In this document: positions 50,284-59,033 of the stretch, piece after piece
Layout of the letters: every line of letters starts with the position of its first letter
Position numbering within the stretch: the first letter of the stretch is position 1
Assembly: GCA_017614375.1 (NCBI GenBank)
Contig: JAGABZ010000016.1
Span: 59,643 to 123,642 of the forward strand
Source of the DNA: Spirochaetales bacterium
GTDB taxonomy: Bacteria; Spirochaetota; Spirochaetia; Sphaerochaetales; Sphaerochaetaceae
Length of the DNA: 64,000 bases
Direction of reading: 5' to 3'
Notes under the pieces: model-generated
Database searches by the model: none
The model's input: only the letters and a program-made list of their open reading frames with translations
Told to the model about the DNA's origin: nothing
Position numbers and translations under genes: made by a program

Positions 50284-52044
50284 GTGTTAAGTATCTTCAA
50301 GCATTTCAAAAGAAGGGACTGGCTCCTGCTGTTTGCCTGCGTTGCCCTGATAATCTGTGAAGTCTGGCTTGAACTGACCATGCCGGACTACACCGCCAGC
50401 CTGTCTTCCTCCGTCTCGGTGGGAACGATAGACATGGACGCCGTGTGGCACAACGGTCTGATGATGCTCCTCTGCGCCCTCGGCAGCGGTGCCTGTGCCC
50501 TCTGCGGAGGACTGTGCTCCGCCCTGATTGCGGCCAACATCTCACGGACTCTGGCCTCGAGGCTTTTCGAGGCGGTCACGTCCTTTTCGGACGAGCAGAT
50601 GAACACCTTCGGGACGGCCAGTCTGATTACCCGTACAACCAACGACGTCGTACAGGTCCAGATGCTGGTCGCCATGGGGACACAGCTGGTCATCAAGGCT
50701 CCGATCACCGCAGCCTGGGCGATAGGAAAGATTTCCTCAAAGAGCCCGGAGTGGACTCTCTCGACCCTGGTGACGGTCTGCATCATCCTGGCCGTGGTCG
50801 CGGTGCTTACCATCCTCTGCCTGCCGAGGTTCAGACGGATCCAGAAACTCACCGACGAACTCAACCGTGTCACCCGCGAGAACATCTCCGGGGTGCGCGT
50901 GGTGAGGGCTTTCAACGCCGAGGCTTTCCAGGAAGAAAAGTTCGGAAAGGTCAATGAGGCAGTCACCCGCAACAACCTGTTCACAAGCCGCACCATGGGT
51001 CTGATGTTCCCGACCCTGACGCTGTGTCTGAACGGTCTGACCCTGGCCATCTACTGGATCGGCGCCGTCCTGATCAACCAGGCCCCGCTGCTGGAAAAGG
51101 CAGTCCTGATGGGCGAGATGATCGCGTTCGTCCAGTACGCCATACATGTGGTCATGTCCTTTGTCATGCTGGTGGTCATCTTCGTCCTTTTGCCGAGAAC
51201 CATCGTTTCCGCCCGGAGAATCAACGAGGTTCTGACGACAAAGCTGACGGTGGTTTTCCCCGGGGAGTCTGCCGGACTTCCGCCGGTGGAGTCGGACAGG
51301 GGAAGGGTGGAGTTCCGCAACGTGAGCTTTGCCTACTCGTCCGGGGGCGGCAACTGTCTGGAGAACCTGAGCTTCACCATCGAGCCGGGCCAGACATTCG
51401 CGATAATCGGAGCCACCGGAAGCGGAAAGACCACACTGATAAATCTCATTCCGAGGTTCTACGACCCGACCTGCGGACAGATTCTGATCGGAGGCAGGCC
51501 GCTTGAGAGCCTGACCAGGAAGGAAATCCGCACAAGCGTCTCAATCGCCCCGCAGAAGGCGGTACTTTTCAAGGGCACGGTCAAGTCGAACGTCACCTAC
51601 GGCTCGGATGCGGAGGTCCGGGACGACGACCCGGCCCTGAAAAAGGCGTTGGACATAGCCCATGCCGAATTCGTGGACGGACTGCCCGGGGGCGTCAATG
51701 CCCCGGTTGCCCAGGGAGGCATGAACCTCTCCGGCGGCCAGAAGCAGCGGCTCTCAATCGCCCGCGCGGTATACAAGGACTCCGACATAGTCATCTTCGA
51801 TGATACGTTCTCCGCTCTGGACTACCGGACCGACAAGCTCGTGCGTCAGGCCCTGAAAAAAGAGCTGCAGGGCAGGACGGTCATCATCGTCGCCCAGAGA
51901 ATCGGCACGATCCGCAACGCCGACCGCATCCTGGTGCTGGACGGCGGAAGAATCGCAGGAACCGGCAGGCATGAGGAGCTTCTCAAGTCCTGCCCGGTGT
52001 ACAGGGAAATCGCCCTGTCGCAGCTGTCCGAGGAGGAACTCTGA
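50284..52044 (+). CDS. ABC exporter half-transporter, subunit A (degenerate ATP site)
   Basis: 586 residues from GTG at 50284; upstream sequence in frame is not membrane-like, so this start is preferred. Six helices form the exporter core, followed by the nucleotide-binding domain: Walker A GATGSGKTTLI, signature LSGGQKQRLSIARA, Walker B IVIFDDTFSALD. The catalytic Glu after Walker B is replaced by Asp, as in the degenerate-site subunit of heterodimeric exporters such as TM287/288. Partner is the next gene, overlapping by one base. Substrate is unknown (drug, lipid or peptide). The start codon is unusual and has only a weak Shine-Dalgarno sequence. Confidence 0.9.
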   Translation: MLSIFKHFKRRDWLLLFACVALIICEVWLELTMPDYTASLSSSVSVGTIDMDAVWHNGLMMLLCALGSGACALCGGLCSALIAANISRTLASRLFEAVTSFSDEQMNTFGTASLITRTTNDVVQVQMLVAMGTQLVIKAPITAAWAIGKISSKSPEWTLSTLVTVCIILAVVAVLTILCLPRFRRIQKLTDELNRVTRENISGVRVVRAFNAEAFQEEKFGKVNEAVTRNNLFTSRTMGLMFPTLTLCLNGLTLAIYWIGAVLINQAPLLEKAVLMGEMIAFVQYAIHVVMSFVMLVVIFVLLPRTIVSARRINEVLTTKLTVVFPGESAGLPPVESDRGRVEFRNVSFAYSSGGGNCLENLSFTIEPGQTFAIIGATGSGKTTLINLIPRFYDPTCGQILIGGRPLESLTRKEIRTSVSIAPQKAVLFKGTVKSNVTYGSDAEVRDDDPALKKALDIAHAEFVDGLPGGVNAPVAQGGMNLSGGQKQRLSIARAVYKDSDIVIFDDTFSALDYRTDKLVRQALKKELQGRTVIIVAQRIGTIRNADRILVLDGGRIAGTGRHEELLKSCPVYREIALSQLSEEEL

Positions 52045-53831
52045 TGCCGCCTAAACCTCCAATGAACCGCGATTTCAAGGAAAAAATGAACTTCGGGGTA
52101 CTGAAGAAGATTGTCCTTTACAACAGACGCTACCTGCTGCCCCTGCTTCTGGCCCTGGTGTTCGCCGTCACCGGCTCGGTGGCTACGATAATCGGTCCCA
52201 GGTGGATAAACTCGCTGATGGACATCATCACCTCGACGATTCTCACCGGAATCGACCTGGACGCGGTGTTCAGAACCTCGGGCACCCTGGCCGTCATCTA
52301 CGGCATAGGCGCCATCGTCAGCTACGGACAGCAGTTCATCACGGCTACAATCACCCAGGGGTTCTCCCGAAACCTCCGCGCCGATATCAGCCGCAAGGTC
52401 AACCGGATTCCGCTGGGTTACTTCGACACCACGACCAAGGGTGAAATCCTCTCGACCGTGACAAACGACGTCGACACGATCAGCCAGGCACTCTCCTCAT
52501 CGACTGCCAACCTGATCAGTTCCGCCGCCCTGTTTGTCGGGGTGCTGTACATGATGTTCCGGGTCAACTGGATTCTGTCCCTGCTGACCATCGGAACCTC
52601 CGTGCTGGGCTTTATCGGGATGAGCACCGTCATGGGGGCCAACCAGAAGCACTTCACCCGCAGACAGCAGGATATTGCCGTATTAAGCGGACAGATCGAG
52701 GAAGTCTACACCAACCACCAGATTGTCAGGATCTTCGGCGGAAAACAGCAGGAGAGCGCCAGATTCGCCGGGACGAACGACCGGATCTACGACTCCAACT
52801 GGAAGGCCCAGTTCCTTTCCAGAGTGATGCACTACATCATGATGTTCACCGGGAACCTCTCCTATGTGGCGATATTCATCGTCGGAGTGGTCTTTATCGT
52901 CCGGGGAAACACCGCCGTGACCCTGGGCACGATAATGTCGTTCACCATCTATTCCAGGCTGTTCTCCCAGCCTCTGCAGACCTTTGCCCAGAGCATGTCG
53001 TCGTTCCAGCAGGCCTCGGCCGCGGGAAAGAGGGTCTTCACACTCCTGGAGCAGCAGGAACTGTCCGATGAGAGTGCCAAGACGGCCCGACTCGACAATC
53101 CCCGCGGGGATGTCAGTTTCAGAAACGTCAGGTTCGGATACAGTCCGGACAGGGAGATCATCCATGACTTCTCCGCCGAACTGCACAGCGGCCAGAAGGT
53201 CGCCATCGTCGGCCCGACGGGCGCGGGCAAGACAACCCTCGTGAATCTGCTGATGCGCTTCTACGAAACGGACGGGGGCGATATCCTGATCGACGGTGTC
53301 AGCATCAGGGACATGAAACGCTCTTCGCTTCATGACCTCTTTGACATGATTCTGCAGGACACCTGGCTGTTCTGCGGGACGATAAGGGAGAACCTGATCT
53401 ACAACGGGCACGATGTGCCGGATGAAAAGCTCGACGAGGTCTGCCGGGCGGTAGGCCTGAACCACTTCATCGACACCCTGCCTCAGAGGTACGACACCGT
53501 AATAGATGACAACCTCTCCCTATCCGAGGGGCAGAAACAGCAGCTGACCATTGCCCGGGCTATGATCCGAAACGCTCCGCTTCTGATTCTGGATGAGGCC
53601 ACCAGTTCGGTCGATACCCGCACGGAGCTGGTCATCCAGCAGTCGATGGACACCCTCATGGCCGGCCGGACATCGTTCGTCATCGCCCACCGCCTGTCGA
53701 CGATCCGCAACGCCGACATCATCCTGGTGCTGCGCGACGGCGACATAGTGGAGCAGGGGACCCATCCCGAGCTGCTTGAAAAGGGCGGTTTCTACGCCGA
53801 ACTGTACAATTCCCAGTTCGAGACAGCCTGA
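52044..53831 (+). CDS. ABC exporter half-transporter, subunit B (canonical catalytic Glu)
   Basis: 595 residues; the ATG overlaps the stop of subunit A (TGATG). Membrane domain with six helices beginning YLLPLLLALVFAVTGSVATII, an extra N-terminal 25-residue polar leader, then Walker A GPTGAGKTTLV, Walker B LLILDEATSSVD with catalytic Glu, and a non-canonical signature LSEGQKQQ. This mirrors the known arrangement in which one subunit gives the catalytic Glu and the other the good signature, leaving one hydrolytic and one degenerate site. Forms a heterodimer with subunit A. Substrate not inferable. Confidence 0.92.
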   Translation: MPPKPPMNRDFKEKMNFGVLKKIVLYNRRYLLPLLLALVFAVTGSVATIIGPRWINSLMDIITSTILTGIDLDAVFRTSGTLAVIYGIGAIVSYGQQFITATITQGFSRNLRADISRKVNRIPLGYFDTTTKGEILSTVTNDVDTISQALSSSTANLISSAALFVGVLYMMFRVNWILSLLTIGTSVLGFIGMSTVMGANQKHFTRRQQDIAVLSGQIEEVYTNHQIVRIFGGKQQESARFAGTNDRIYDSNWKAQFLSRVMHYIMMFTGNLSYVAIFIVGVVFIVRGNTAVTLGTIMSFTIYSRLFSQPLQTFAQSMSSFQQASAAGKRVFTLLEQQELSDESAKTARLDNPRGDVSFRNVRFGYSPDREIIHDFSAELHSGQKVAIVGPTGAGKTTLVNLLMRFYETDGGDILIDGVSIRDMKRSSLHDLFDMILQDTWLFCGTIRENLIYNGHDVPDEKLDEVCRAVGLNHFIDTLPQRYDTVIDDNLSLSEGQKQQLTIARAMIRNAPLLILDEATSSVDTRTELVIQQSMDTLMAGRTSFVIAHRLSTIRNADIILVLRDGDIVEQGTHPELLEKGGFYAELYNSQFETA

Positions 53832-53850
53832 TTCAAGTCAATTGAAAACA

Positions 53851-53896
53851 GAGAGCGGCTGCCTTGTTTGACAGTCGCTCTCATATATAGTAACAT
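53851..53896 (+). promoter_or_regulatory. Exporter hairpin overlapping the peptide-importer promoter
   Basis: 11-bp stem GAGAGCGGCTG / CAGTCGCTCTC (53851-53861, 53872-53882) with one wobble pair. The -35 box TTGACA (53868-53873) sits in its loop and arm; after 17 bases comes TAACAT (53891-53896). The ribosome binding site AAAAGGAG and the next ATG follow at 53938. Confidence 0.6.
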
Positions 53897-53937
53897 AACC
53901 AAAATGCCTGCAGCAAAGCAGACAAAAGGAGAAACCT

Positions 53938-56475
53938 ATGAAGAAACTGATGGCAGTGTTGCTCATCGCCGTTCTTGTTCTCGGCACCGTATTTGCCAAG
54001 GGAATGACCGAGAATCAGCAGACAGCAACCACAACCACAGCCGCCGAGACAACCGTTCAGTTTGACTCGACGAAGGAGTATGTGTACAAGGATTCCGTCT
54101 CCACCATGGCGACCAACTGGAACCCCCACACATATCAGACCTCCGATGACTCGTATCCCGCCGACTTCATCCGCGCCGGCCTGTACACCTTCCTCTTCAA
54201 CGACGAGTCCCGTCCCGTCGAAGGAAAGGAGCCCTATGCCGGATACGTGATCGTCCCCGAGATGGCAGCCGAGATGCCGGTTGACGTGACCGAAAAGGTC
54301 AAGGCCGAGCACCCCGAGTTCGGTATCCCCGAATCGGCTACTGCCGGATACGCCTACGTCATCGACCTCAATCCGCTGGCCCAGTGGCAGGACGGAACCC
54401 CGATCAACGCCGACACCTACGTCGAATCGATGAAGCGCCTGCTTGATCCGAAACTCCTCAACTACCGCGCCACCGACTACTATTCCCAGAGCCTGTCTAT
54501 TGCCGGTGCCGAGGGTTACGCCAACAGCGGAAACTCCGTCCGGAAGGTCAACTCCGCCGACGGAGAGGCCATGGACTATCAGATCGCCGACCTGGTCAAG
54601 GGTGCCGACGGTGTCTACACCACCCCCGAGGGCTATGTCTGCTACTTCGGTCTGAACGAAGGCTATGCCTGGCTGAGCGGAAACGCCCTGTCCCTGTACA
54701 ACGCCTACGGTTATGTCCCGGCCGCTACCTGGGAAGCCATTTCCCCGCTGGCTGACGAGGACGGATTCGTTCCCGTCACCGACGAGTCGATCGCTATCCT
54801 CTTTGGCTTTACCGGCAGCGCCGACTGGGGATTCGAGACCAAGGAACAGCTCGGATACTACGTCTCCTACGACTTCTCCTATCCGGAAGTGGACTTCTCC
54901 ACCGTCGGAATCATGAAGACCGGAGAGTATCAGATCACCCTGGTTCTGTCCAAGGCCCTGGCTGGATTCAACCTCCTGTACAACCTCTCGAGCAACTGGA
55001 TCGTCGAGCCGAAGCTCTACGACGCCTGCCTGACCGAGAGCGAGGGAGTCTGGTCCTCCACCTACAACACCAGCGTCGAGACCACTCTGTCCTACGGCCC
55101 GTACATCATGACCGACTACCAGGCCGACAAGCACATGCGCTTCGAGAAGAACCCCAACTGGTACGGCTGGACCGACGGAAAGCACACCTATGTCGACCCG
55201 TATGACGGAAAGACCTATACTCTGTATCAGACTACCGCCGTCGACACCCAGGTTGTCGCCGAAGCTGCCACCCGCAAGCTGATGTTCCTCAAGGGCGAAC
55301 TGATGGGTTACGGACTGCAGGCCGAGGACTACGACACCTACCGCAACTCCGAGTACTGCTACGCCACTCCGTCCGAGACCATCTACTTCCTGATTCTCAA
55401 CGGATACAAGGACGCAATCGAGAGCCGCGAAGCCGCCGACAACTTCGACACCTCCAAGTATGACCTGCAGACCCTGACCATCCTGAACTTCAGAAAGGCC
55501 GTCGCGGTCACCTACGACAAGGAACTGTTCGCAGCCACCGTTTCCCCGGCAAGGTCCGGCGGTTACGGAATCATCGGCACTGCCTATCTCTATGACCCGG
55601 AGACCGGATCGCGCTACCGCGACACCGACCAGGCCAAGAAGGCCCTGTGTGACTTCTACTCGATCGACATCTCCAAGTACGCCTCCCTTGACGACGCCGT
55701 TGCCTCCATCACCGGATACGACCCCGTCACCGCCAAGGCGCTCTACGCCGAGGCTTTCAAGGAAGCTCTTGAACTCGGTTACATCACCGATGCCGACAAC
55801 GACGGCGTCTGCGACCAGACCATCCAGATCGAGTACTCCATGTCCTCCGACTCCGACTTCATGACCAGAACCATCAACTACCTCAACGAGAAGATGAATG
55901 AAGTCACCGAAGGAACCCCGTTCGCCGGAAAGATTGTGTTCGTCAAGTCCGCCCCCTACGGCAACGACTGGTCGAACAAGATCAAGAACGGACTGGCTGA
56001 CACCGTCCTGGCAGGATGGAGCGGATCGGCATTCGACCCGTTCAGCCTGACCGACCTCTACGTCAACCCGAGTTATCAGTATGACGCACAGTGGTTCGAC
56101 GCCACCACGATCCAGATGACCCTGACCGTGAACGGCGAGACTCTGACCACCGACCTGAGAACCTGGTCCGATGCCCTCAACGGCACCACCGTGACCATCG
56201 GCGACAAGGAGTACTGCTTCGGTTCCGAGATTGCCGACGTCAACACCAGACTCGACATCCTGTCCGCCCTCGAGGGTCAGTTCCTCCAGACCTACGACTA
56301 CCTGCCGATGCTCCAGAACGGCTCCATGGCCCTTCTGTCCCAGCAGGTCTACCGCGTCGTCGAGGAATACAACCCGATCATGGGCCGCGGCGGAATCGCC
56401 TACATGAAGTACAACTACGACGAAACCGAATGGGCCGCCTATGTAGCCGCCCAGGGTGGAGAGCTGAAGTACTGA
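53938..56475 (+). CDS. Peptide ABC transporter substrate-binding protein (family 5), enlarged
   Basis: 845 residues against about 540 for ordinary OppA/DppA. A cleavable signal peptide ends VFAKG without a lipobox Cys, although the family is often lipidated. Family 5 landmarks are NWNPHTYQTSDD near the start, DLNPLAQWQDGTPINADTYVESMKRLLDP (the 'W.DG.p.ta.D...s' block), YGPYIMTDYQADKHMRFEKNPNWYG, and LTILNFRKAVAVTYDKELFA in the second lobe. The extra length is spread through the chain. It heads an operon with two permeases and two ATPases, so peptide or oligopeptide uptake is the natural role. Very strong codon bias points to high expression. Confidence 0.9.
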   Translation: MKKLMAVLLIAVLVLGTVFAKGMTENQQTATTTTAAETTVQFDSTKEYVYKDSVSTMATNWNPHTYQTSDDSYPADFIRAGLYTFLFNDESRPVEGKEPYAGYVIVPEMAAEMPVDVTEKVKAEHPEFGIPESATAGYAYVIDLNPLAQWQDGTPINADTYVESMKRLLDPKLLNYRATDYYSQSLSIAGAEGYANSGNSVRKVNSADGEAMDYQIADLVKGADGVYTTPEGYVCYFGLNEGYAWLSGNALSLYNAYGYVPAATWEAISPLADEDGFVPVTDESIAILFGFTGSADWGFETKEQLGYYVSYDFSYPEVDFSTVGIMKTGEYQITLVLSKALAGFNLLYNLSSNWIVEPKLYDACLTESEGVWSSTYNTSVETTLSYGPYIMTDYQADKHMRFEKNPNWYGWTDGKHTYVDPYDGKTYTLYQTTAVDTQVVAEAATRKLMFLKGELMGYGLQAEDYDTYRNSEYCYATPSETIYFLILNGYKDAIESREAADNFDTSKYDLQTLTILNFRKAVAVTYDKELFAATVSPARSGGYGIIGTAYLYDPETGSRYRDTDQAKKALCDFYSIDISKYASLDDAVASITGYDPVTAKALYAEAFKEALELGYITDADNDGVCDQTIQIEYSMSSDSDFMTRTINYLNEKMNEVTEGTPFAGKIVFVKSAPYGNDWSNKIKNGLADTVLAGWSGSAFDPFSLTDLYVNPSYQYDAQWFDATTIQMTLTVNGETLTTDLRTWSDALNGTTVTIGDKEYCFGSEIADVNTRLDILSALEGQFLQTYDYLPMLQNGSMALLSQQVYRVVEEYNPIMGRGGIAYMKYNYDETEWAAYVAAQGGELKY

Positions 56476-56496
56476 TTTAAGTCACAACGGCAAAGA

Positions 56497-56529
56497 CCGC
56501 GGGACCCCGTGTCCCGCGGCTTTTGTCTT
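56497..56529 (+). terminator. Attenuating terminator after the binding-protein gene
   Basis: 9-bp stem CCGCGGGAC / GTCCCGCGG, 5-base loop, then CTTTTGTCTTT. It probably reduces transcription into the permease genes. Confidence 0.7.
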
Positions 56530-56546
56530 TCAAAAGGGGAGGATGC

Positions 56547-57500
56547 ATGGGTAGGTATGCCTTAAAGAGAGTGTCACTTATGCTGGTGACGCTTTTCCTT
56601 ATCACTCTCATGTGTTTCGTTCTGATCCGGATGCTGCCGCCTGCGGAACTGCCGATGAATGACCCGCACACAAAGGTCGTTCAGGCCAGACGTGAAGCGG
56701 CCGGCTACAACAAGCCGTACCTTGTCCAGTTCTGGATTTTTCTGAGAAACATTTTCACAAAGGGAGACTGGGGAGTTTCCGACGTCCTGTATTTCGGACA
56801 GGAAGTCTCGACCATCTTTGTCTCCAAGCTTCCGGCCACAATGGTCGTGAATCTCTATTCGATAGTGCTCAGCATACCCATAGGCATAGCCTTCGGAATC
56901 TGGGCCGCACTCAAGAAGAACACAATCACGGATGACATCATCTCGACGTTCACCATGGCGCTGATTTCGGTGCCGAGTTTCGTATACGCCTTTGTCATCC
57001 AGTACGTTTTCGCATATAAACTCGGTTGGTTCCCGTTTTTGATGAAACAGGGTACCGACTGGTTCTCCTGGGCCATGTTCAAGAGCATGATTCCGGCCGT
57101 TCTCTCCCTGTCGCTGGGAGTCATCGCCGGATTCACCCGCACCACCCGTGCCGAACTGACCGAGGTCCTCACCAGTGAGTTCATGCTTCTGGCCAGGACC
57201 AAGGGCCTTACCAAGGTTCAGGCTACGGTGCGCCATGCCCTGAAAAACTGCATGGTCATCATTGTCCCGTCGATTTTCGGAGAGTTCATCTCGATTCTCT
57301 CCGGCTCGCTGATCATCGAGAAGCTCTTTTCCATTCCCGGAGTCGGAATGCTCTATCTCAACTCGATCAACGGCCGTGACTATCCGATGTTCATGCTCCT
57401 GACGGTCTTCTACACGGCAATCGGTCTGGTTGCCGCCATAGTTGTCGACATCAGTTACGGATTCATCGATCCGAGAATCAGAATGGGGTCCAGAAAGTGA
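56547..57500 (+). CDS. Peptide ABC transporter permease, OppB/DppB type
   Basis: 317 residues from ATG 56547, after GGGGAGG. Six membrane helices; first MLVTLFLITLMCFVLIRMLPP, the usual DppB start; EAA loop 'EFMLLARTKGLTKVQATVRHALKNCM'. Normal family length, unlike its partners. Pairs with the next permease to form the channel. Its stop overlaps the next start. Confidence 0.93.
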   Translation: MGRYALKRVSLMLVTLFLITLMCFVLIRMLPPAELPMNDPHTKVVQARREAAGYNKPYLVQFWIFLRNIFTKGDWGVSDVLYFGQEVSTIFVSKLPATMVVNLYSIVLSIPIGIAFGIWAALKKNTITDDIISTFTMALISVPSFVYAFVIQYVFAYKLGWFPFLMKQGTDWFSWAMFKSMIPAVLSLSLGVIAGFTRTTRAELTEVLTSEFMLLARTKGLTKVQATVRHALKNCMVIIVPSIFGEFISILSGSLIIEKLFSIPGVGMLYLNSINGRDYPMFMLLTVFYTAIGLVAAIVVDISYGFIDPRIRMGSRK

Positions 57501-59032
57501 GCAGCAACGAAGTCTACAAGGATATGGATCCCTCCCTGTTCGAGTTTGCCAGTCGCGACGGGGAAATCCGTGATACCAAATTCGAGACCAAGGCCCGCGG
57601 CTATCTGGCCGATGCCCTGGTCCGCTTCAAGAAGAACCGCGCTTCGGTCATCGGAGCGTGGATTATCCTGGCCCTGCTTCTGTACTCGGTCATTTCTCCG
57701 ATACTCTCGCCTTATACCATCAACGACAGGGACAAGTACTATGTGAACTACCCGCCGTTCGTGCGCTGGATTGCCGATCTGCACATCGGCATCTTCGACG
57801 GGGGAGCCATCCACGAGTCACAGAACGAAGTCTCCATGGCCCAGTGGAGGGCGGTGGCGGAGGAAACCGGTATGGACCCGGTTCTGAAGATTCTGGGAAC
57901 CACCACCACCGTCTCGATGTACCGCGGTCAGGAACGCGTCTCGGTCACCTACAAGATCAAGACGAACAAGTACTACGAGCAGGGGATGATTTTCAGAGTC
58001 TTCTCCTACGAGGATTTCGAGAAAATCCAGCAGTACCAGAACGAGACCGGAATCCAGATCATCTACCCGTACGTCGAATCCTCCGACATCCAGGACATCA
58101 ACAACGCCAACATCTGGTACAAGGTCAGCGATTCCCGCGGAACCCCGGTCTATGACGCGGACGGCAACTTCATCCCGGCCTATTCAAAGAACAAGGCCAA
58201 GGAGGGAGCCCCGTACAACAGCATCCGCATAGAGGGTGACGACGGCTCGTACATCTACAGCATGCAGAAATCCGGTGCAGTACAGTGCCGCATCTGCTAC
58301 TACAACTACTACACCTACGTCTACGGCCACGAACCGATGTTCCTGATGGGAACCAACTCGATGGGCATGGACCTCTTCGGAGCAATCGGAATCGGATCGC
58401 GCTTCTCCCTGATATTCGCCCTCCTCGTGTCGGTGATCAACCTGACCCTCGGGGCCATCTACGGCTCGATCCAGGGCTACTACGGCGGTGCCGTGGATAT
58501 GTTGATGGACCGTTTCGCCGACCTTCTGGCCGGAGTGCCTTTCACGGTCGTAACAGTGCTTTTCCAGCTCCATCTGGCGCCGAAAGTCGGAATCGTGCCA
58601 TCGTTCCTGTTCGCGTTCGTATCAACCGGATGGCTCGGAATGGCCGCGCTGACACGTAAGCAGTTCTACCGGTTCAAGGGGCAGGAGTTCGTCCTGGCCG
58701 CCCGCACCCTGGGGGCTTCGGACAAGAGACTGATGTTCAAACATGTCTTTCCCAACTCCCTGGGCACAATCGTAACCAGTTGCGCCCTGGTCATCCCGAG
58801 CGTCATCCGGAGCGAAACGACTCTGACCTATCTGGGCATCGTCAACATCCAGGATTTCGCCGGGACCACCCTCGGAACCCTGATGAGCCAGGGGCAGACG
58901 TCGATGACAAGCTCGCCCCACGCCATGTTCTTCCCGGCCCTGTATTTCGCGCTGCTGCTGATTTCGTTCAACCTGTTCGGAAACGGACTGCGCGACGCGT
59001 TCAACCCGTCGACCCGCGGAGTGGAGGACTGA
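57497..59032 (+). CDS. Peptide ABC transporter permease, OppC/DppC type, with large insert
   Basis: 511 residues against about 300 usually. GTG start overlaps the previous stop (GTGA). First helix at about 51-72 (VIGAWIILALLLYSVISPIL), then an insert of about 200 residues (80-280) rich in Tyr, Asp and strands that should lie outside the cytoplasmic membrane, then the normal DppC core from MFLMGTNSMGMDLFGAI with EAA loop 'EFVLAARTLGASDKRLMFKHVFPN'. The insert sits between the first helix and the GTD-like segment, where OppC normally has only a short loop. It could contact the binding protein. No motif tells its function. Confidence 0.9.
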   Translation: MSSNEVYKDMDPSLFEFASRDGEIRDTKFETKARGYLADALVRFKKNRASVIGAWIILALLLYSVISPILSPYTINDRDKYYVNYPPFVRWIADLHIGIFDGGAIHESQNEVSMAQWRAVAEETGMDPVLKILGTTTTVSMYRGQERVSVTYKIKTNKYYEQGMIFRVFSYEDFEKIQQYQNETGIQIIYPYVESSDIQDINNANIWYKVSDSRGTPVYDADGNFIPAYSKNKAKEGAPYNSIRIEGDDGSYIYSMQKSGAVQCRICYYNYYTYVYGHEPMFLMGTNSMGMDLFGAIGIGSRFSLIFALLVSVINLTLGAIYGSIQGYYGGAVDMLMDRFADLLAGVPFTVVTVLFQLHLAPKVGIVPSFLFAFVSTGWLGMAALTRKQFYRFKGQEFVLAARTLGASDKRLMFKHVFPNSLGTIVTSCALVIPSVIRSETTLTYLGIVNIQDFAGTTLGTLMSQGQTSMTSSPHAMFFPALYFALLLISFNLFGNGLRDAFNPSTRGVED

Positions 59033-59033
59033 C

